Source of the DNA: Acholeplasmataceae bacterium
Lineage (GTDB): Bacteria; Bacillota_I; Bacilli_A; Acholeplasmatales; Acholeplasmataceae
Direction: 5' to 3'
Assembly: GCA_021108415.1 (NCBI GenBank)
Contig: JAIOQX010000006.1
Coordinates: 365,884 to 429,883 of the forward strand
Length of the DNA: 64,000 nt
Shown: in pieces, positions 30,774 through 40,457 of the stretch
Layout of the letters: each line of letters begins with the position of its first letter
Position numbering within the stretch: the first letter of the stretch is position 1
Translations under genes and position numbers: made by a program
The notes under the pieces: generated by a model
The model's input: only the letters and a program-made list of their open reading frames with translations
Told to the model about the DNA's origin: nothing
Databases searched by the model: none

Positions 30774-33100
30774 GTTTAACGTTTGAAGAGAAAGTAAAAC
30801 TTTTAGATGGGCTTGATACTTGGTATACAAAACCATTTAATGATTTGGACTCAATGTTAATGACAGATGGTCCTCACGGGATAAGAAAACAGCTAGATTC
30901 AACAGATAATCTAGGTGTTCAAGGTTCTGTTAAGGCTACTTGCTTTCCAACAGCAAGTCTTTCTGCATGCTCGTTTGATAGAAACATCATGAAAAAACTT
31001 GGAGAAAACCTAGCTAAAGAAGCAATCTCAAATGGTGTTCAAATGGTTTTAGGTCCTGGTATAAATATAAAAAGAACACCTTTGTGTGGAAGAAATTTTG
31101 AATATATTTCAGAAGATCCACTTTTATCTGGAGAATTATCTGCAGCCTATATTCGTGGTGTAGAAGATATGAAAGTTGGTACATCATTAAAACACTTTAT
31201 TTGTAACAATCAAGAAAAAAATAGATTTACCATCAATAGTGTTGTTGATGAGCGTGCTTTACATGAGATATATTATCGGGGATTTAAGAGAGCTTTAAAA
31301 GAAAATCCAGCGAGTATGATGGTTAGTTATAATAAGTTAAACGGACTTTATGTTTCGGAGCATCCATCTATAAAAAATTTAGTAAGAAATAAATGGGGAT
31401 ATCAAGGTGTTTTAGTCAGTGACTGGGGAGCGATTAATAACAGAAGCCAATCAGTCAAGATGACTCTAGATTTAGAAATGCCTTCAAGTCATGGGTATTG
31501 GACAAAAAAATTATTAGAAGATAGTTCAAAAGATGGTGTTTTAAAACAAGAAATCATCAATTCAGCTCAAAGAGTTGAAAAAATGATTAGAAAGTATAAA
31601 AAACAAGAGATAGTTGAAATAGATTTTAAAAAACAACACGAACAAGCTCGTATGATTGCAAGAGAATCTATGGTTTTAACAAAAAACGAAGACATACTTC
31701 CTTTAAATGAAAAAGAAAATGTTGTGTTTATTTCTGGATTTTATGACCATATGAGATATCAAGGTGGAGGCAGTTCACATGTTAATGCTTCTGAAGTTTC
31801 ACAAATTATTGATATTGCAGATAATTATTCTAAAAATTTAAAATGTGTAAAAGGATTTTCAATTGACAGTCAAAAAATAGATCCAAAACTTGAAAAAGAA
31901 GCATTAGAACTTGCTAATCAATCAAAAAAAGTTATTTATGCGGTTGGTGTTCCAGAGGTTTTAGAGACTGAAGGTTTTGATAGAGAGACACTAGATTTAC
32001 CAAACAATCAAGTTGAATTATTTAAGAAAATATATCAAGTCAATCAAAACATTATTTTAGTTGTGATGAGTGGATCGGTTGTAAACTTAAAACCCTTTGA
32101 AAAATCAAAAGGATGTTTGATAACATATTTAGGCGGTCAAGCTTCAGCGTTAGCGCTTATGGATATTTTGTATGGTAAAGTGAGTCCTTCCGGAAGACTT
32201 GCAGAAACATGGATTGATGATGCAAATATGTGTAATGTATCTATTACTGATGACAATAATGCTGTATATTATGATGAATCGATTTTTGTTGGATATAGAT
32301 ATTATGAGACATTTAGAAGACCAGTGAGATATCATTTTGGACATGGGTTAAGTTATACTAGTTTTGTATATAAAGATTTCTTAGTTGAAGAAATTGATAA
32401 ACAATATAAAATAAGTGTTTCAGTGAGAAATACTGGGAAAATGGTAGCAAAAGAAGTTGTTTTAATCTTTATTGAAAATAATGAAAGTAGCGTCTATAAG
32501 GCAAAAAGAGAGTTAAAAGCTTTTGATAAGATTGAATTAAAACCAAATGAGGTTAAAACAGTATCATTTACATTAAACAAAGAAGATTTTAGTTTTTATG
32601 ACATCTATCAAAAAAGATTTGTAACTGAAACGGGAGATTATCAAATTGAATTATGTAAACACTCTGGATTTATTATTGATCAAAGTGAAATACATATAGA
32701 AGGCAAAGAGATAAAGCATCCATTGGTAAGCTATAATCAATATGAATATAACACGTCAGATTTTTCTAAGATTTATCATAGAGATTTACCATTAAAGAGA
32801 GTTAAAAGAAAAAGACCTTTTACCCTATCATCTACGATATCGGATACAGATCATACATTAATGGGTAAGTTAGTAAAAATTGTTATATCAAATATGGCTA
32901 CAAAACAAACAAAGAATGTACAAGATCATTGGATGAAAGAAGTTATGAAAAGATCATTAATGGAATCTCCAATCCGGATGCTTGCTTTATTTAGTAACGA
33001 AACGTTGTCGCTATATCAAGCAGAAGGCGTTGTAGATATTCTCAATTTAAAGATTATTAAAGGCATTAAAAAAATAAGAGATAAACAAAAGGGAGTATAA
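30770..33100 (+). CDS. GH3 family beta-glucosidase
   Basis: A 776-residue glycosidase with an N-terminal GH3 barrel, whose nucleophile is Asp in VLVSDWGA (about 218), the alpha/beta C-domain (LAETWIDD, GHGLSYTSFVY region) and a fibronectin-III-like domain (ISVSVRNTGKMVAKEVV). The C-terminal stretch of about 90 residues is of unclear function. It starts by an ATGA overlap with the GH2 gene. No signal peptide, so it probably acts inside the cell on beta-glucosides taken up by the neighbouring symporter. Confidence 0.9.
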   Translation: MSLTFEEKVKLLDGLDTWYTKPFNDLDSMLMTDGPHGIRKQLDSTDNLGVQGSVKATCFPTASLSACSFDRNIMKKLGENLAKEAISNGVQMVLGPGINIKRTPLCGRNFEYISEDPLLSGELSAAYIRGVEDMKVGTSLKHFICNNQEKNRFTINSVVDERALHEIYYRGFKRALKENPASMMVSYNKLNGLYVSEHPSIKNLVRNKWGYQGVLVSDWGAINNRSQSVKMTLDLEMPSSHGYWTKKLLEDSSKDGVLKQEIINSAQRVEKMIRKYKKQEIVEIDFKKQHEQARMIARESMVLTKNEDILPLNEKENVVFISGFYDHMRYQGGGSSHVNASEVSQIIDIADNYSKNLKCVKGFSIDSQKIDPKLEKEALELANQSKKVIYAVGVPEVLETEGFDRETLDLPNNQVELFKKIYQVNQNIILVVMSGSVVNLKPFEKSKGCLITYLGGQASALALMDILYGKVSPSGRLAETWIDDANMCNVSITDDNNAVYYDESIFVGYRYYETFRRPVRYHFGHGLSYTSFVYKDFLVEEIDKQYKISVSVRNTGKMVAKEVVLIFIENNESSVYKAKRELKAFDKIELKPNEVKTVSFTLNKEDFSFYDIYQKRFVTETGDYQIELCKHSGFIIDQSEIHIEGKEIKHPLVSYNQYEYNTSDFSKIYHRDLPLKRVKRKRPFTLSSTISDTDHTLMGKLVKIVISNMATKQTKNVQDHWMKEVMKRSLMESPIRMLALFSNETLSLYQAEGVVDILNLKIIKGIKKIRDKQKGV

Positions 33101-33101
33101 A

Positions 33102-34559
33102 ATGACAACTATTCAAAAATTTGATAAAAAATCAAAGTATGTTTATTCAACTGCTGCAATAGGCAGAGATATGATGTATGCTCTATATTCTACGTATCTG
33201 ATTGTATTTTTGACTAACGCAGTTGGATTACCTGATTGGGAATTAGTCGCTGTTGGTGTGATTATAGCAGTCGCTAGAGTTTGGGATGCGATTAATGACA
33301 CGTTTATGGGAATCATTATTGATAACACAAGATCTAAATTTGGTAAATTCAAACCTTGGTTATTACTTGGTGCGATTACATCGGCTGTTGTATTCTTTGC
33401 ACTATTCCAAGATTTTGGATTACTTGGATGGCCATTTGTCATTGTGTTTTCTCTATTGTATGTTTTATCAGGGATGACCTTTACGATGAATGATATTAGT
33501 TATTGGTCAATGTATCCGACATTTACGACAGATCCTAAAGAGCGAGAAAGTATTGGATCTTTAGCTAGAATATTCGCAAGCCTAGGGATGTTTATCGTTA
33601 TCGCATTTGTACCAATCTTTTATCAAAACTTTGCAGGTGGCCCAAGACAAGCATTTATGATTTTAGCTGTTGTCATCGGTTTGATTTTTATTGCATCACA
33701 GCTCAGTGTGTTCTTTTTTGTTAAAGAACCAAAAAATGCGATTACACATGTAAAGCAAGATAAAACAAAATTTAAAGATTTGTTAAAGATTATCTTTAAA
33801 AATGATCAGTTAGTCGTCATCATTATTGCGATATTGTTATTTAATACAGGATATTTTATAACAACTGCTCTTGGTATATATTTCTTTGATTTTGATTTCA
33901 ATCGTTATGGTGGAACAGAGTTTATGATTTTTTCAGGGATACTAGCAGTGAGTCAGTTAACTGCAATTTCACTATTTCCAGTGTTATCTAGAAAAATTGG
34001 AAGAAAAAATGTATTTACCATTGGCGTTATATTAGTAGTCATTGGATATTTAATCTTTATGAGTGTTAAATATATCCTTCCAATGAACATGCTATTTATC
34101 GGTATTGCAGGACTTGTCTTATTTAGTGGTCAAGGACTCATTCAAGTATTAGTACTTGTTATGCTGGCTGATACAATTGAGTATGGACAATGGAAGTTAG
34201 GAACTAGAAATGATAGTGTCGTTTTTTCTATCAATCCTTTTGTGACAAAACTTGCAACTGCATTTCAAAATGTAATTGTGACCATGACGCTAGCATTTTC
34301 AGGATTAAATTCAAAAGTTATCAAACCAGTTGCTGATGCAGTAAATGCAAATCCAGACATGGAAACCAGTGAGATTAGAACTTTAATTTCTACTTTAGTT
34401 AATGATAATATGTTGCTTTGGTTAAGAATATCGATGATTGCTCTGCCTTTAGTTTTAATCATCGCATCTTATTTTGTTTATAGATGGAAATATAAATTGG
34501 ATGAAAAAATGTATCAAGAGATAACTAAGGATTTATTAAAAAGAGTTGAAACAGAATAA
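33102..34559 (+). CDS. GPH-family sugar:cation symporter (MFS)
   Basis: A polytopic membrane protein (485 aa, about 12 hydrophobic segments) of the glycoside-pentoside-hexuronide:cation symporter family, related to MelB. Diagnostic parts are the N-terminal YSTAAIGRDMMYAL, the conserved ARVWDAINDTFMG loop with the Asp pair used for cation and sugar binding, and SKFGKFKPWLLLGA. It follows the GH3 stop by one base and is the only transporter of the operon. It is therefore the probable uptake route for the oligosaccharides or glycosides cut by the four hydrolases. Confidence 0.92.
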   Translation: MTTIQKFDKKSKYVYSTAAIGRDMMYALYSTYLIVFLTNAVGLPDWELVAVGVIIAVARVWDAINDTFMGIIIDNTRSKFGKFKPWLLLGAITSAVVFFALFQDFGLLGWPFVIVFSLLYVLSGMTFTMNDISYWSMYPTFTTDPKERESIGSLARIFASLGMFIVIAFVPIFYQNFAGGPRQAFMILAVVIGLIFIASQLSVFFFVKEPKNAITHVKQDKTKFKDLLKIIFKNDQLVVIIIAILLFNTGYFITTALGIYFFDFDFNRYGGTEFMIFSGILAVSQLTAISLFPVLSRKIGRKNVFTIGVILVVIGYLIFMSVKYILPMNMLFIGIAGLVLFSGQGLIQVLVLVMLADTIEYGQWKLGTRNDSVVFSINPFVTKLATAFQNVIVTMTLAFSGLNSKVIKPVADAVNANPDMETSEIRTLISTLVNDNMLLWLRISMIALPLVLIIASYFVYRWKYKLDEKMYQEITKDLLKRVETE

Positions 34560-34580
34560 GTAATAAAACAAATAAACATA

Positions 34581-34612
34581 AAAAAGGCTATCGATATGAT
34601 AGCCTTTTTGAT
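34581..34612. terminator. Bidirectional terminator between sugar operon and hslO
   Basis: A perfect 12-bp stem (AAAAAGGCTATC / GATAGCCTTTTT) around GATAT; T or A runs at both ends allow termination in both directions. Confidence 0.92.
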
Positions 34613-34613
34613 T

Positions 34614-35498
34614 TTATAATTTTCTTTTTGTGTTTAAATCTTCTAGTTCAGCTTTAGAGAAATGATATTTCTTATTACAAAAATGACAAACAATCTCAGC
34701 ACCCTCATCTTCATCAATGAGTTCTCTCATTGTTTGTTCATCCAGAGAACAAAGAGATTTAGCAAATCCTTCTTTGCTACAGTTACAAACATAATTTAAG
34801 TCTTTCTTTTCTAATATCTGTTCGGTGCCATCAGATAAAAGAGTTATAATTTCTTCAGGTGTTCTACCTTCATGAATTAAAGTAGATATAGGCTTCAAAT
34901 TTGCAATGACCGATTCTAGATGAGCAATAACTTCCTCACTTGCATCTGGCATAAGTTGAAGAATATATCCACCACTTGCGAGTACACTTTGATCTGTATT
35001 TACTAAAACACCTAATCCAACAGAAGAGGGAACTTGTTCACTAACTACAAAATAATAAGTGAAATCATCTGCGATTTCTCCAGTCTGTATTTGGGCCGAT
35101 GAGGTAAAGAATTCTTTCATATTTAGATCTTTTGTTATGTAGATAAATCCCTTGCCTACTGCTTGACCTACATTGAGTTTCCCTTTTTTTGGACCATCTT
35201 CATATTTGATATAAACATTAGGATTGTTAATCTCACCTCTGACTTCACCTTTTGAGTTTGCTTCTACAAGCATTGAAGAAATAGGGCCATCACCTTTTAT
35301 TCTTAAAGTAATGCGTTCATCATTTTTATACATTAAGCCCATGAGCGCAGAGACAGTTAAAAACCGTCCAAATGCAGCAGTTGCAGTAGGCCATGTTTGG
35401 TGTATTTTTCTAGCATGTTCAACTAGATTTGTTGTATGTGCTGCATAAATTCTCACTGATTTTTGATATGCAGACGCAATTAAAGCATAATCTTTCAT
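34614..35498 (-). CDS. hslO: Redox-regulated chaperone Hsp33
   Basis: A holdase activated when oxidants oxidise its zinc-binding cysteines. The 294-residue protein has the N-terminal substrate domain (HARKIHQTWPTATAAFGRFLT) and, near the C-terminus, the zinc pairs VCNCSKEGF and IVCHFCNKKYHF (CxC and CxxC), all four cysteines intact. The start is the ATG at 35498 (MKDYALIAS), preceded by AAAGGAAAGTG; a longer reading to 35540 would run into the promoter. Single gene, divergent from dusB. Confidence 0.94.
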   Translation of the reverse strand: MKDYALIASAYQKSVRIYAAHTTNLVEHARKIHQTWPTATAAFGRFLTVSALMGLMYKNDERITLRIKGDGPISSMLVEANSKGEVRGEINNPNVYIKYEDGPKKGKLNVGQAVGKGFIYITKDLNMKEFFTSSAQIQTGEIADDFTYYFVVSEQVPSSVGLGVLVNTDQSVLASGGYILQLMPDASEEVIAHLESVIANLKPISTLIHEGRTPEEIITLLSDGTEQILEKKDLNYVCNCSKEGFAKSLCSLDEQTMRELIDEDEGAEIVCHFCNKKYHFSKAELEDLNTKRKL

Positions 35499-35522
35499 AT
35501 AGTCACTTTCCTTTACATTGAT

Positions 35523-35532
35523 ATTGTAGCAT
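35523..35532 (-). promoter_or_regulatory. Extended -10 promoter of hslO
   Basis: Minus strand TATGCTACAAT-type sequence (TGC-TACAAT), 25 bases before the ATG. Confidence 0.5.
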
Positions 35533-35554
35533 AATTGCACTGTCTTTAAACTTA

Positions 35555-35563
35555 TGATACAAT
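35555..35563 (+). promoter_or_regulatory. Extended -10 promoter of dusB
   Basis: TGATACAAT, 17 bases before the ATG at 35580; the mirror-image hslO promoter is about 25 bases away. Confidence 0.5.
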
Positions 35564-35579
35564 AAATCGGGTGAATTTT

Positions 35580-36572
35580 ATGGCATTTAAGATAAAAGAT
35601 TTAAAAATAGAAAATAAAATCATACTTGCACCAATGGCTGGAGTATCTAACAGCGCTTTTCGTGTTCTAGCTAGAAAATATGGTGCAGGCTTAGTTTTTG
35701 CTGAAATGGTATCAGATAAAGGTTTGCTTCATAAAAATGAGAAAACATTAAATCTTTTATACATGACAGATTTTGAAAAACCTATGGCACAACAAATATT
35801 TGGATCAGATTTAGAGACAATGGTTGAGGCTGCTATTTATATTGATAAACACAGTAATTGTGATGTTATAGATATTAATATGGGTTGTCCTGTTCCAAAA
35901 GTTGCTATAAAAGCACAAGCAGGTGCATCACTGATGAAAAATCCAGATAAAATTTACGATATTGTTAAAGAAATTGTAGAAAAAGTATCTAAACCAGTTA
36001 CTGTAAAAATTAGAAGTGGTTGGGATGTAAATAGTATAAATGCAAGTGAAGTAGCCAAAAAAATAGAAGCTGCAGGTGCTTCAGCAATCACTGTTCATGG
36101 AAGAACTAGATCTCAAGGTTATTCTGGATTTGCAGATCTTGATGTCATTAAAAGTGTTAAAGAGGCTGTTAATATTCCAGTTATTGGTAACGGAGATGTG
36201 GTTGATGGCAAGAGTGCAAAACATATGCTAGACTATACCGGATGTGATGCAGTCATGATTGGTAGAGGTGCTTTGGGAAATCCTTGGATATTTAGAGAAA
36301 TTGATGCATATTTAAAAGATGGTACAATTTTAGATAAACCAACGTATGATGAAATAAAAGAAATGATGATTCTTCATTTTGAAGCTTTAATTGAATTGAA
36401 AGGTGAGCATGTTGCATGCTTAGAAATGAGAAGTCATGGACCATGGTATTTAAAAGGAATTCCGCATGCATCAAGTTTAAGAAAGCAGTTATCGCATATT
36501 AATGATAAAGAAGAATTTATTAAACAAATAAATCATTTCTTCGATGAAGAAGTGGTTAAACATCAAGAATAA
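35580..36572 (+). CDS. dusB: tRNA-dihydrouridine synthase
   Basis: FMN/NADPH-dependent enzyme that reduces uridines in the tRNA D-loop. The 330-residue protein opens with ILAPMAGVSNSAFR and has DINMGCPVPKV with the catalytic Cys, KIRSGWD, ITVHGRTRSQGYSG and VMIGRGALGNPWIF, all DusB-family motifs. The ATG at 35580 sits six bases after GGGTGA; a GTG at 35571 is possible but overlaps that site. A single gene between hslO and hflX. Confidence 0.94.
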   Translation: MAFKIKDLKIENKIILAPMAGVSNSAFRVLARKYGAGLVFAEMVSDKGLLHKNEKTLNLLYMTDFEKPMAQQIFGSDLETMVEAAIYIDKHSNCDVIDINMGCPVPKVAIKAQAGASLMKNPDKIYDIVKEIVEKVSKPVTVKIRSGWDVNSINASEVAKKIEAAGASAITVHGRTRSQGYSGFADLDVIKSVKEAVNIPVIGNGDVVDGKSAKHMLDYTGCDAVMIGRGALGNPWIFREIDAYLKDGTILDKPTYDEIKEMMILHFEALIELKGEHVACLEMRSHGPWYLKGIPHASSLRKQLSHINDKEEFIKQINHFFDEEVVKHQE

Positions 36573-36589
36573 ACATGAATCTCAAAAAT

Positions 36590-36620
36590 AAATGGGTGCT
36601 CTGATGAGCACCCATTTTGT
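36590..36620. terminator. Bidirectional terminator between dusB and hflX
   Basis: A perfect 12-bp stem (AAATGGGTGCTC / GAGCACCCATTT) with a TGAT loop and T run; serves dusB and the converging hflX. Confidence 0.92.
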
Positions 36621-36623
36621 TAA

Positions 36624-37865
36624 TTATTTTTGTACATATTTTTGATATTGTCTAAGTTGGTCAGGTGTTAAAATGGTCTTTATATAAGTTCCATCTTCAG
36701 CATATCTTGTTTCTAATATCGTGTTGTTTTCATTTAATGTTGATATGAGACTACCCTCGTCAAAAGGAATCTTTAAAACATGGATTCTATTATCTTTAAA
36801 TAAATGACCATAAATTGCATCTATAAGTGAATCAATATTTTCTTTTGTTCTATTCGATAAGAAAATATAATCTTCGTCAACTTTTGGAATCAGTGTTGCG
36901 ATTTCTTTTTTAGTTAGCACCAAGACATTTTCTATGTGATCTGCACCTATTTCTTTTAAAACTTGCTTTGTTACATCAATTTGTAATTGATCAAAGTAAG
37001 CACCATCTACAACATGGATTAATAAGTCTGCATGGACTACATCACTTAATGTAGATTCAAATGAGCGAACAAGTTCATGTGGTAATTTGTTAACAAATCC
37101 AACAGTATCTACTAGAATAAAAGGTGGATAATTATCCTTTTGAAGTTTTTTAGCTTTTGTAGAAAGTGTTGCAAAAAGCATGTCTTTTTCTAAAACTGCT
37201 TCAGAATCATGATTTAGAGATTCACTTAATGAATTCATTAAAGATGATTTACCTGCATTTGTGTATCCCACAAGAGCTACAACAGGTATTTGATTTTTTG
37301 CTCTTCGTTTTCTAGAAACTTCTTTTTCTTTTTTTATTTTTTCTAATTCATCTTGAATTTGACCAATTTCTCTTAATATTTTTCTACGATCAAGTTCAAG
37401 TTTTGTTTCACCAGGGCCTTTAGCGTTATAAGTGCCCCCGCCTTGTCTAGATAATGAATTACCTAACCCTATCAGACGAGGAAGTGAGTAGTATTTTTGT
37501 GCAAGTGCAACTTCAAGTTTTGCTTCTTTAGTTTGTGCACGTATTGCAAAGATTGACATAATTAAAAAACTACGATCAATAACTTGGACATCAAGATCTT
37601 TTTCAAGATTTTTTAATTGAGCAGGGGAAAGTGTATCATCAAAAATTACAATATCGATATCTAGTATCTCGATCATTTTTTTAATTTCTAAAACTTTACC
37701 ACTACCTACATAATATTTTGGTGTAATTTTTTTAGCGTTCTGACAAACCTTATCTTTTGTCTTTATACCTAGGGCATCTGCTAGATGCTCTAATTCATCA
37801 AGGGATTTTAGAACTGATTGTTCATCTTGATTAATATTTAAACCGACGAGTATTGCTTTATCCAT
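36624..37865 (-). CDS. hflX: GTPase HflX, ribosome-splitting factor
   Basis: A 413-residue GTPase that splits stalled or hibernating ribosomes; relatives confer tolerance to macrolides and lincosamides in some Gram-positives. The N-terminal HflX domain (ILVGLNINQ, GSGKVLEI, DDTLSPAQLKNLE, GPGETKLELDRR) is followed by the G-domain with P-loop ALVGYTNAGKSSL, switch ILVDTVGFV and LVLTKKE. Normal length. The gene is preceded by about 80 bases of leader holding a ten-codon ORF with a very strong ribosome site. The hflX ribosome site itself (AAAGAGGT) can pair with an upstream CTCTTT, so controlled translation is likely. Confidence 0.95.
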   Translation of the reverse strand: MDKAILVGLNINQDEQSVLKSLDELEHLADALGIKTKDKVCQNAKKITPKYYVGSGKVLEIKKMIEILDIDIVIFDDTLSPAQLKNLEKDLDVQVIDRSFLIMSIFAIRAQTKEAKLEVALAQKYYSLPRLIGLGNSLSRQGGGTYNAKGPGETKLELDRRKILREIGQIQDELEKIKKEKEVSRKRRAKNQIPVVALVGYTNAGKSSLMNSLSESLNHDSEAVLEKDMLFATLSTKAKKLQKDNYPPFILVDTVGFVNKLPHELVRSFESTLSDVVHADLLIHVVDGAYFDQLQIDVTKQVLKEIGADHIENVLVLTKKEIATLIPKVDEDYIFLSNRTKENIDSLIDAIYGHLFKDNRIHVLKIPFDEGSLISTLNENNTILETRYAEDGTYIKTILTPDQLRQYQKYVQK

Positions 37866-37944
37866 AATTTACCTCTTTTTTTGTGTTCATAACAAACTGC
37901 TCGTGTTCGGTTACTTTTTTAAAATAAATCGAAAGAGCTTTTGA

Positions 37945-37977
37945 TTAAATATTTAAACCTAAAGGATTAATGTTCAT
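37945..37977 (-). CDS. Leader peptide upstream of hflX
   Basis: A ten-codon ORF, MNINPLGLNI, with the best Shine-Dalgarno in the window (TAAGGAGGT, six bases before the ATG). It lies just downstream of a well-formed promoter and ends 80 bases before hflX. Its codons are ordinary for this genome. The gap to hflX contains AGCTCTTTCG, whose CTCTTT is complementary to AAAGAG in the hflX ribosome site. A ribosome stalling on the leader could thus free hflX translation. The regulatory role is inferred. Confidence 0.6.
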   Translation of the reverse strand: MNINPLGLNI

Positions 37978-38024
37978 GGGTATACCTCCTTAATATTGCA
38001 TGCTTTATATATGCATACAATTAT

Positions 38025-38053
38025 ATTATAACCTTTTCATTTGTGGATAACAA
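38025..38053 (-). promoter_or_regulatory. Promoter of the hflX leader
   Basis: Minus strand TTGTTA (38053-38048), 17-base spacer, TATAAT (38030-38025). The predicted start is about 25 bases before the leader ribosome site. Confidence 0.7.
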
Positions 38054-38078
38054 ATATAACTTTTCTAAAGTAATGAAG

Positions 38079-38093
38079 TTTAAAACGTTTTCA
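38079..38093. promoter_or_regulatory. cre-like box 1 upstream of pflB
   Basis: TTTAAAACGTTTTCA fits WTGNAARCGNWWWCW except for the G at position 3. It lies 46 bases before the pflB -10. Confidence 0.45.
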
Positions 38094-38099
38094 ATTTTG

Positions 38100-38114
38100 A
38101 TTGAAACGCTTTCA
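38100..38114. promoter_or_regulatory. cre-like box 2 upstream of pflB
   Basis: ATTGAAACGCTTTCA fits the consensus at 14 of 15 positions and contains the strong palindrome TGAAACGCTTTCA. Its centre is 21 bases from box 1, two helical turns, so two regulators could bind the same face. It lies upstream of the -35 region, the position of activating cre sites in relatives. Confidence 0.55.
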
Positions 38115-38138
38115 GTAAAGACTGGTGCATTTTTAAGT

Positions 38139-38144
38139 TATAAT
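38139..38144 (+). promoter_or_regulatory. -10 box of pflB
   Basis: TATAAT about 58 bases before the ATG; the -35 position (TAAAGA) is poor, consistent with dependence on an activator. Confidence 0.5.
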
Positions 38145-38201
38145 AAAATTATCAAAATATGCGATATATAACTAAATCAATATACTATAGGAGGATTTTT
38201 T

Positions 38202-40457
38202 ATGTCTGCTTGGAGAACGTTTAAAGAAGGAAAATGGGTAGAACAAATCGATGTTAGAAACTTTATGATACTTAATTATAAAGAATATTTAGGAGATTCA
38301 TCATTTTTAGAAGGACCTACTGAAAGTAGTCTAAAACTAAATGAAATGTTTTTAGGTTTTCTAGAACAAGAAAAAGAAAATGGTGGAGTTATTGAATTGG
38401 ACACAAAAGTTGTTGCTTCAATCACATCACACGGACCAGGATACATTGATCAAAATTTAGAAAAAATTGTTGGGTTACAAACAGATAAACCTTTCAAAAG
38501 AGCTTTTCATCCATACGGTGGTATTAATGTAGCGGTTAAAGCTGCAGAATCTTATGGATATCATGTTGATGAAGAAACTAAACATATATTCAACGAATAT
38601 AGAAAGACGCATAATCAAGGCGTTTTTGATGTGTATAATGCTGACATTAGAAGAGCTAGACGTTCAGGAATCATTACAGGTCTACCAGATGGTTATGGTA
38701 GAGGGCGAATTATAGGAGACTATAGAAGAGTTGCTCTTTATGGTGTGGATCGATTAATTAAAGAAAAGAAAATTGAAAAAACACGCTATGCATATCCATT
38801 AAATGAAAAAAATATTCGTTTAAGAGAAGAAATTCAAGAACAAATTAAAGCTTTAGAATTATTAATTGAAATGGGAGAATCATATGGATTTGATATTTCA
38901 CAACCAGCAAAAAATGCAACTGAAGCTATTCAGTGGACTTATTTTTCATACCTAGCAGCTATTAAAGAACAAAATGGTGCAGCGATGAGTTTAGGTAGAA
39001 CAGCATCATTTTTAGATATTTATATCCAAAGAGATTTAGAAGCGGGAACTTTAACTGAAAGAGATGCTCAAGAATTAATTGATCATTTCATTATGAAACT
39101 AAGAATGGTAAGATTTGCTAGAACCCCAGAGTATAATGATTTATTTACGGGTGACCCTACTTGGGTTACAGAAAGTCTTGCTGGAATGACTCTAGAAGGT
39201 AAATCTTGGGTTACTAAAAATAGTTTTAGATACTTACAAACTTTATATAATTTAGGAACATCTGCAGAGCCAAATCTAACAATTTTATGGGATGAAAGAT
39301 TACCGGAAAATTTTAAGAAGTTTTGTGGGAAAGTAAGTATTGATACAAGTAGTATTCAATACGAAAATGACAGTCAAATGAGAGATAATCATTCAGATGA
39401 TTATGGAATTGCGTGTTGTGTATCACCTATGGCTATTGGAAAAGAGATGCAGTTTTTTGGAGCTAGAGCTAATTTAGCTAAGGCATTACTATATGCACTT
39501 AATGGTGGTAAAGATGAAATTACAGGTATCCAAGTAGCAGAACCTTTCGAACCAATTACAGATAGCGTTTTAAATTTTGATCAAGTTATGAAAAATTTCG
39601 ATATCATGTTAGATTGGTTAGCTAAAACATATGTGAGTGCACTTAATATCATACATTTTATGCATGATAAGTATGCATATGAAAGATTACAAATGGCTCT
39701 TCATGATGCAGAAGTAATCAGAAATTTCGCGACAGGTATTGCTGGACTTTCAGTTGTTGCGGATTCTTTATCAGCTATTAAATATGCTAAAGTAAAAGCT
39801 ATCTATGATGAACGTAATATCATATCAGATTTTGAAATAACTGGGGATTTTCCATGTTATGGTAATAATGACGATCGTGCAGATCAATTGGCAATAGATG
39901 TTATAAATTTATTCATGAATAAAATAAGATCAGAGTATACATATAGAGAATCAATTCCAACAATGAGTATTTTGACAATTACTTCAAATGTTGTATATGG
40001 TAAAAAAACAGGAAATACACCTGATGGAAGAAGAAAAGGTGACGCTTTTGCTCCAGGCGCTAATCCAATGCATGGTAGAGATAAATCGGGAGCATTAAAA
40101 TCATTATTAAGTGTATCAAAGATACCATGCGAGAGTTGTCAAGATGGAATATCAAATACATTTACAATCGTTCCACAAGCATTAGGTAAGAGTGTAGAAT
40201 CTGAAGATAGATTTACTTTTGAGGGTGATATTAAAGTAGAAAATTTAGTTCATATTTTGGATGGATATTTTAAAACTGGTGGGTATCATCTAAATGTAAA
40301 CATTTTTAACAGAGAAATGTTAAAAGATGCATATGAACATCCAGATAAATATCCAAATTTAACAATCAGAGTATCTGGGTATGCCGTGAATTTCTCTAAT
40401 TTAACAAATGAACAAAAACTTGAAGTAATTTCTAGAACTTTTCATGAATCTATTTAG
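38202..40457 (+). CDS. pflB: Pyruvate formate-lyase
   Basis: A glycyl-radical enzyme that splits pyruvate with CoA into acetyl-CoA and formate under anaerobic conditions. The 751-residue protein has the adjacent catalytic cysteines in IACCVSPM (405-406) and the radical glycine in RVSGYAV (about 726), both diagnostic for PFL rather than other glycyl-radical enzymes. An AGGAGG site lies six bases before the ATG. It is coupled to its activase by a 14-base overlap. It would consume the pyruvate made from sugars and from citramalate. Confidence 0.97.
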   Translation: MSAWRTFKEGKWVEQIDVRNFMILNYKEYLGDSSFLEGPTESSLKLNEMFLGFLEQEKENGGVIELDTKVVASITSHGPGYIDQNLEKIVGLQTDKPFKRAFHPYGGINVAVKAAESYGYHVDEETKHIFNEYRKTHNQGVFDVYNADIRRARRSGIITGLPDGYGRGRIIGDYRRVALYGVDRLIKEKKIEKTRYAYPLNEKNIRLREEIQEQIKALELLIEMGESYGFDISQPAKNATEAIQWTYFSYLAAIKEQNGAAMSLGRTASFLDIYIQRDLEAGTLTERDAQELIDHFIMKLRMVRFARTPEYNDLFTGDPTWVTESLAGMTLEGKSWVTKNSFRYLQTLYNLGTSAEPNLTILWDERLPENFKKFCGKVSIDTSSIQYENDSQMRDNHSDDYGIACCVSPMAIGKEMQFFGARANLAKALLYALNGGKDEITGIQVAEPFEPITDSVLNFDQVMKNFDIMLDWLAKTYVSALNIIHFMHDKYAYERLQMALHDAEVIRNFATGIAGLSVVADSLSAIKYAKVKAIYDERNIISDFEITGDFPCYGNNDDRADQLAIDVINLFMNKIRSEYTYRESIPTMSILTITSNVVYGKKTGNTPDGRRKGDAFAPGANPMHGRDKSGALKSLLSVSKIPCESCQDGISNTFTIVPQALGKSVESEDRFTFEGDIKVENLVHILDGYFKTGGYHLNVNIFNREMLKDAYEHPDKYPNLTIRVSGYAVNFSNLTNEQKLEVISRTFHESI

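Larger units (their letters stand above)
37866..38201. other. hflX-pflB divergent intergenic region
   Basis: The only gene-free stretch above 300 bases if the leader ORF is ignored. From left to right it holds: the hflX ribosome site and leader (minus), the ten-codon ORF, the hflX promoter, two cre-like boxes (38079-38093 and 38100-38114), the pflB -10 and the pflB ribosome site AGGAGG (38190-38195). Nothing suggests an RNA gene. Confidence 0.7.
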
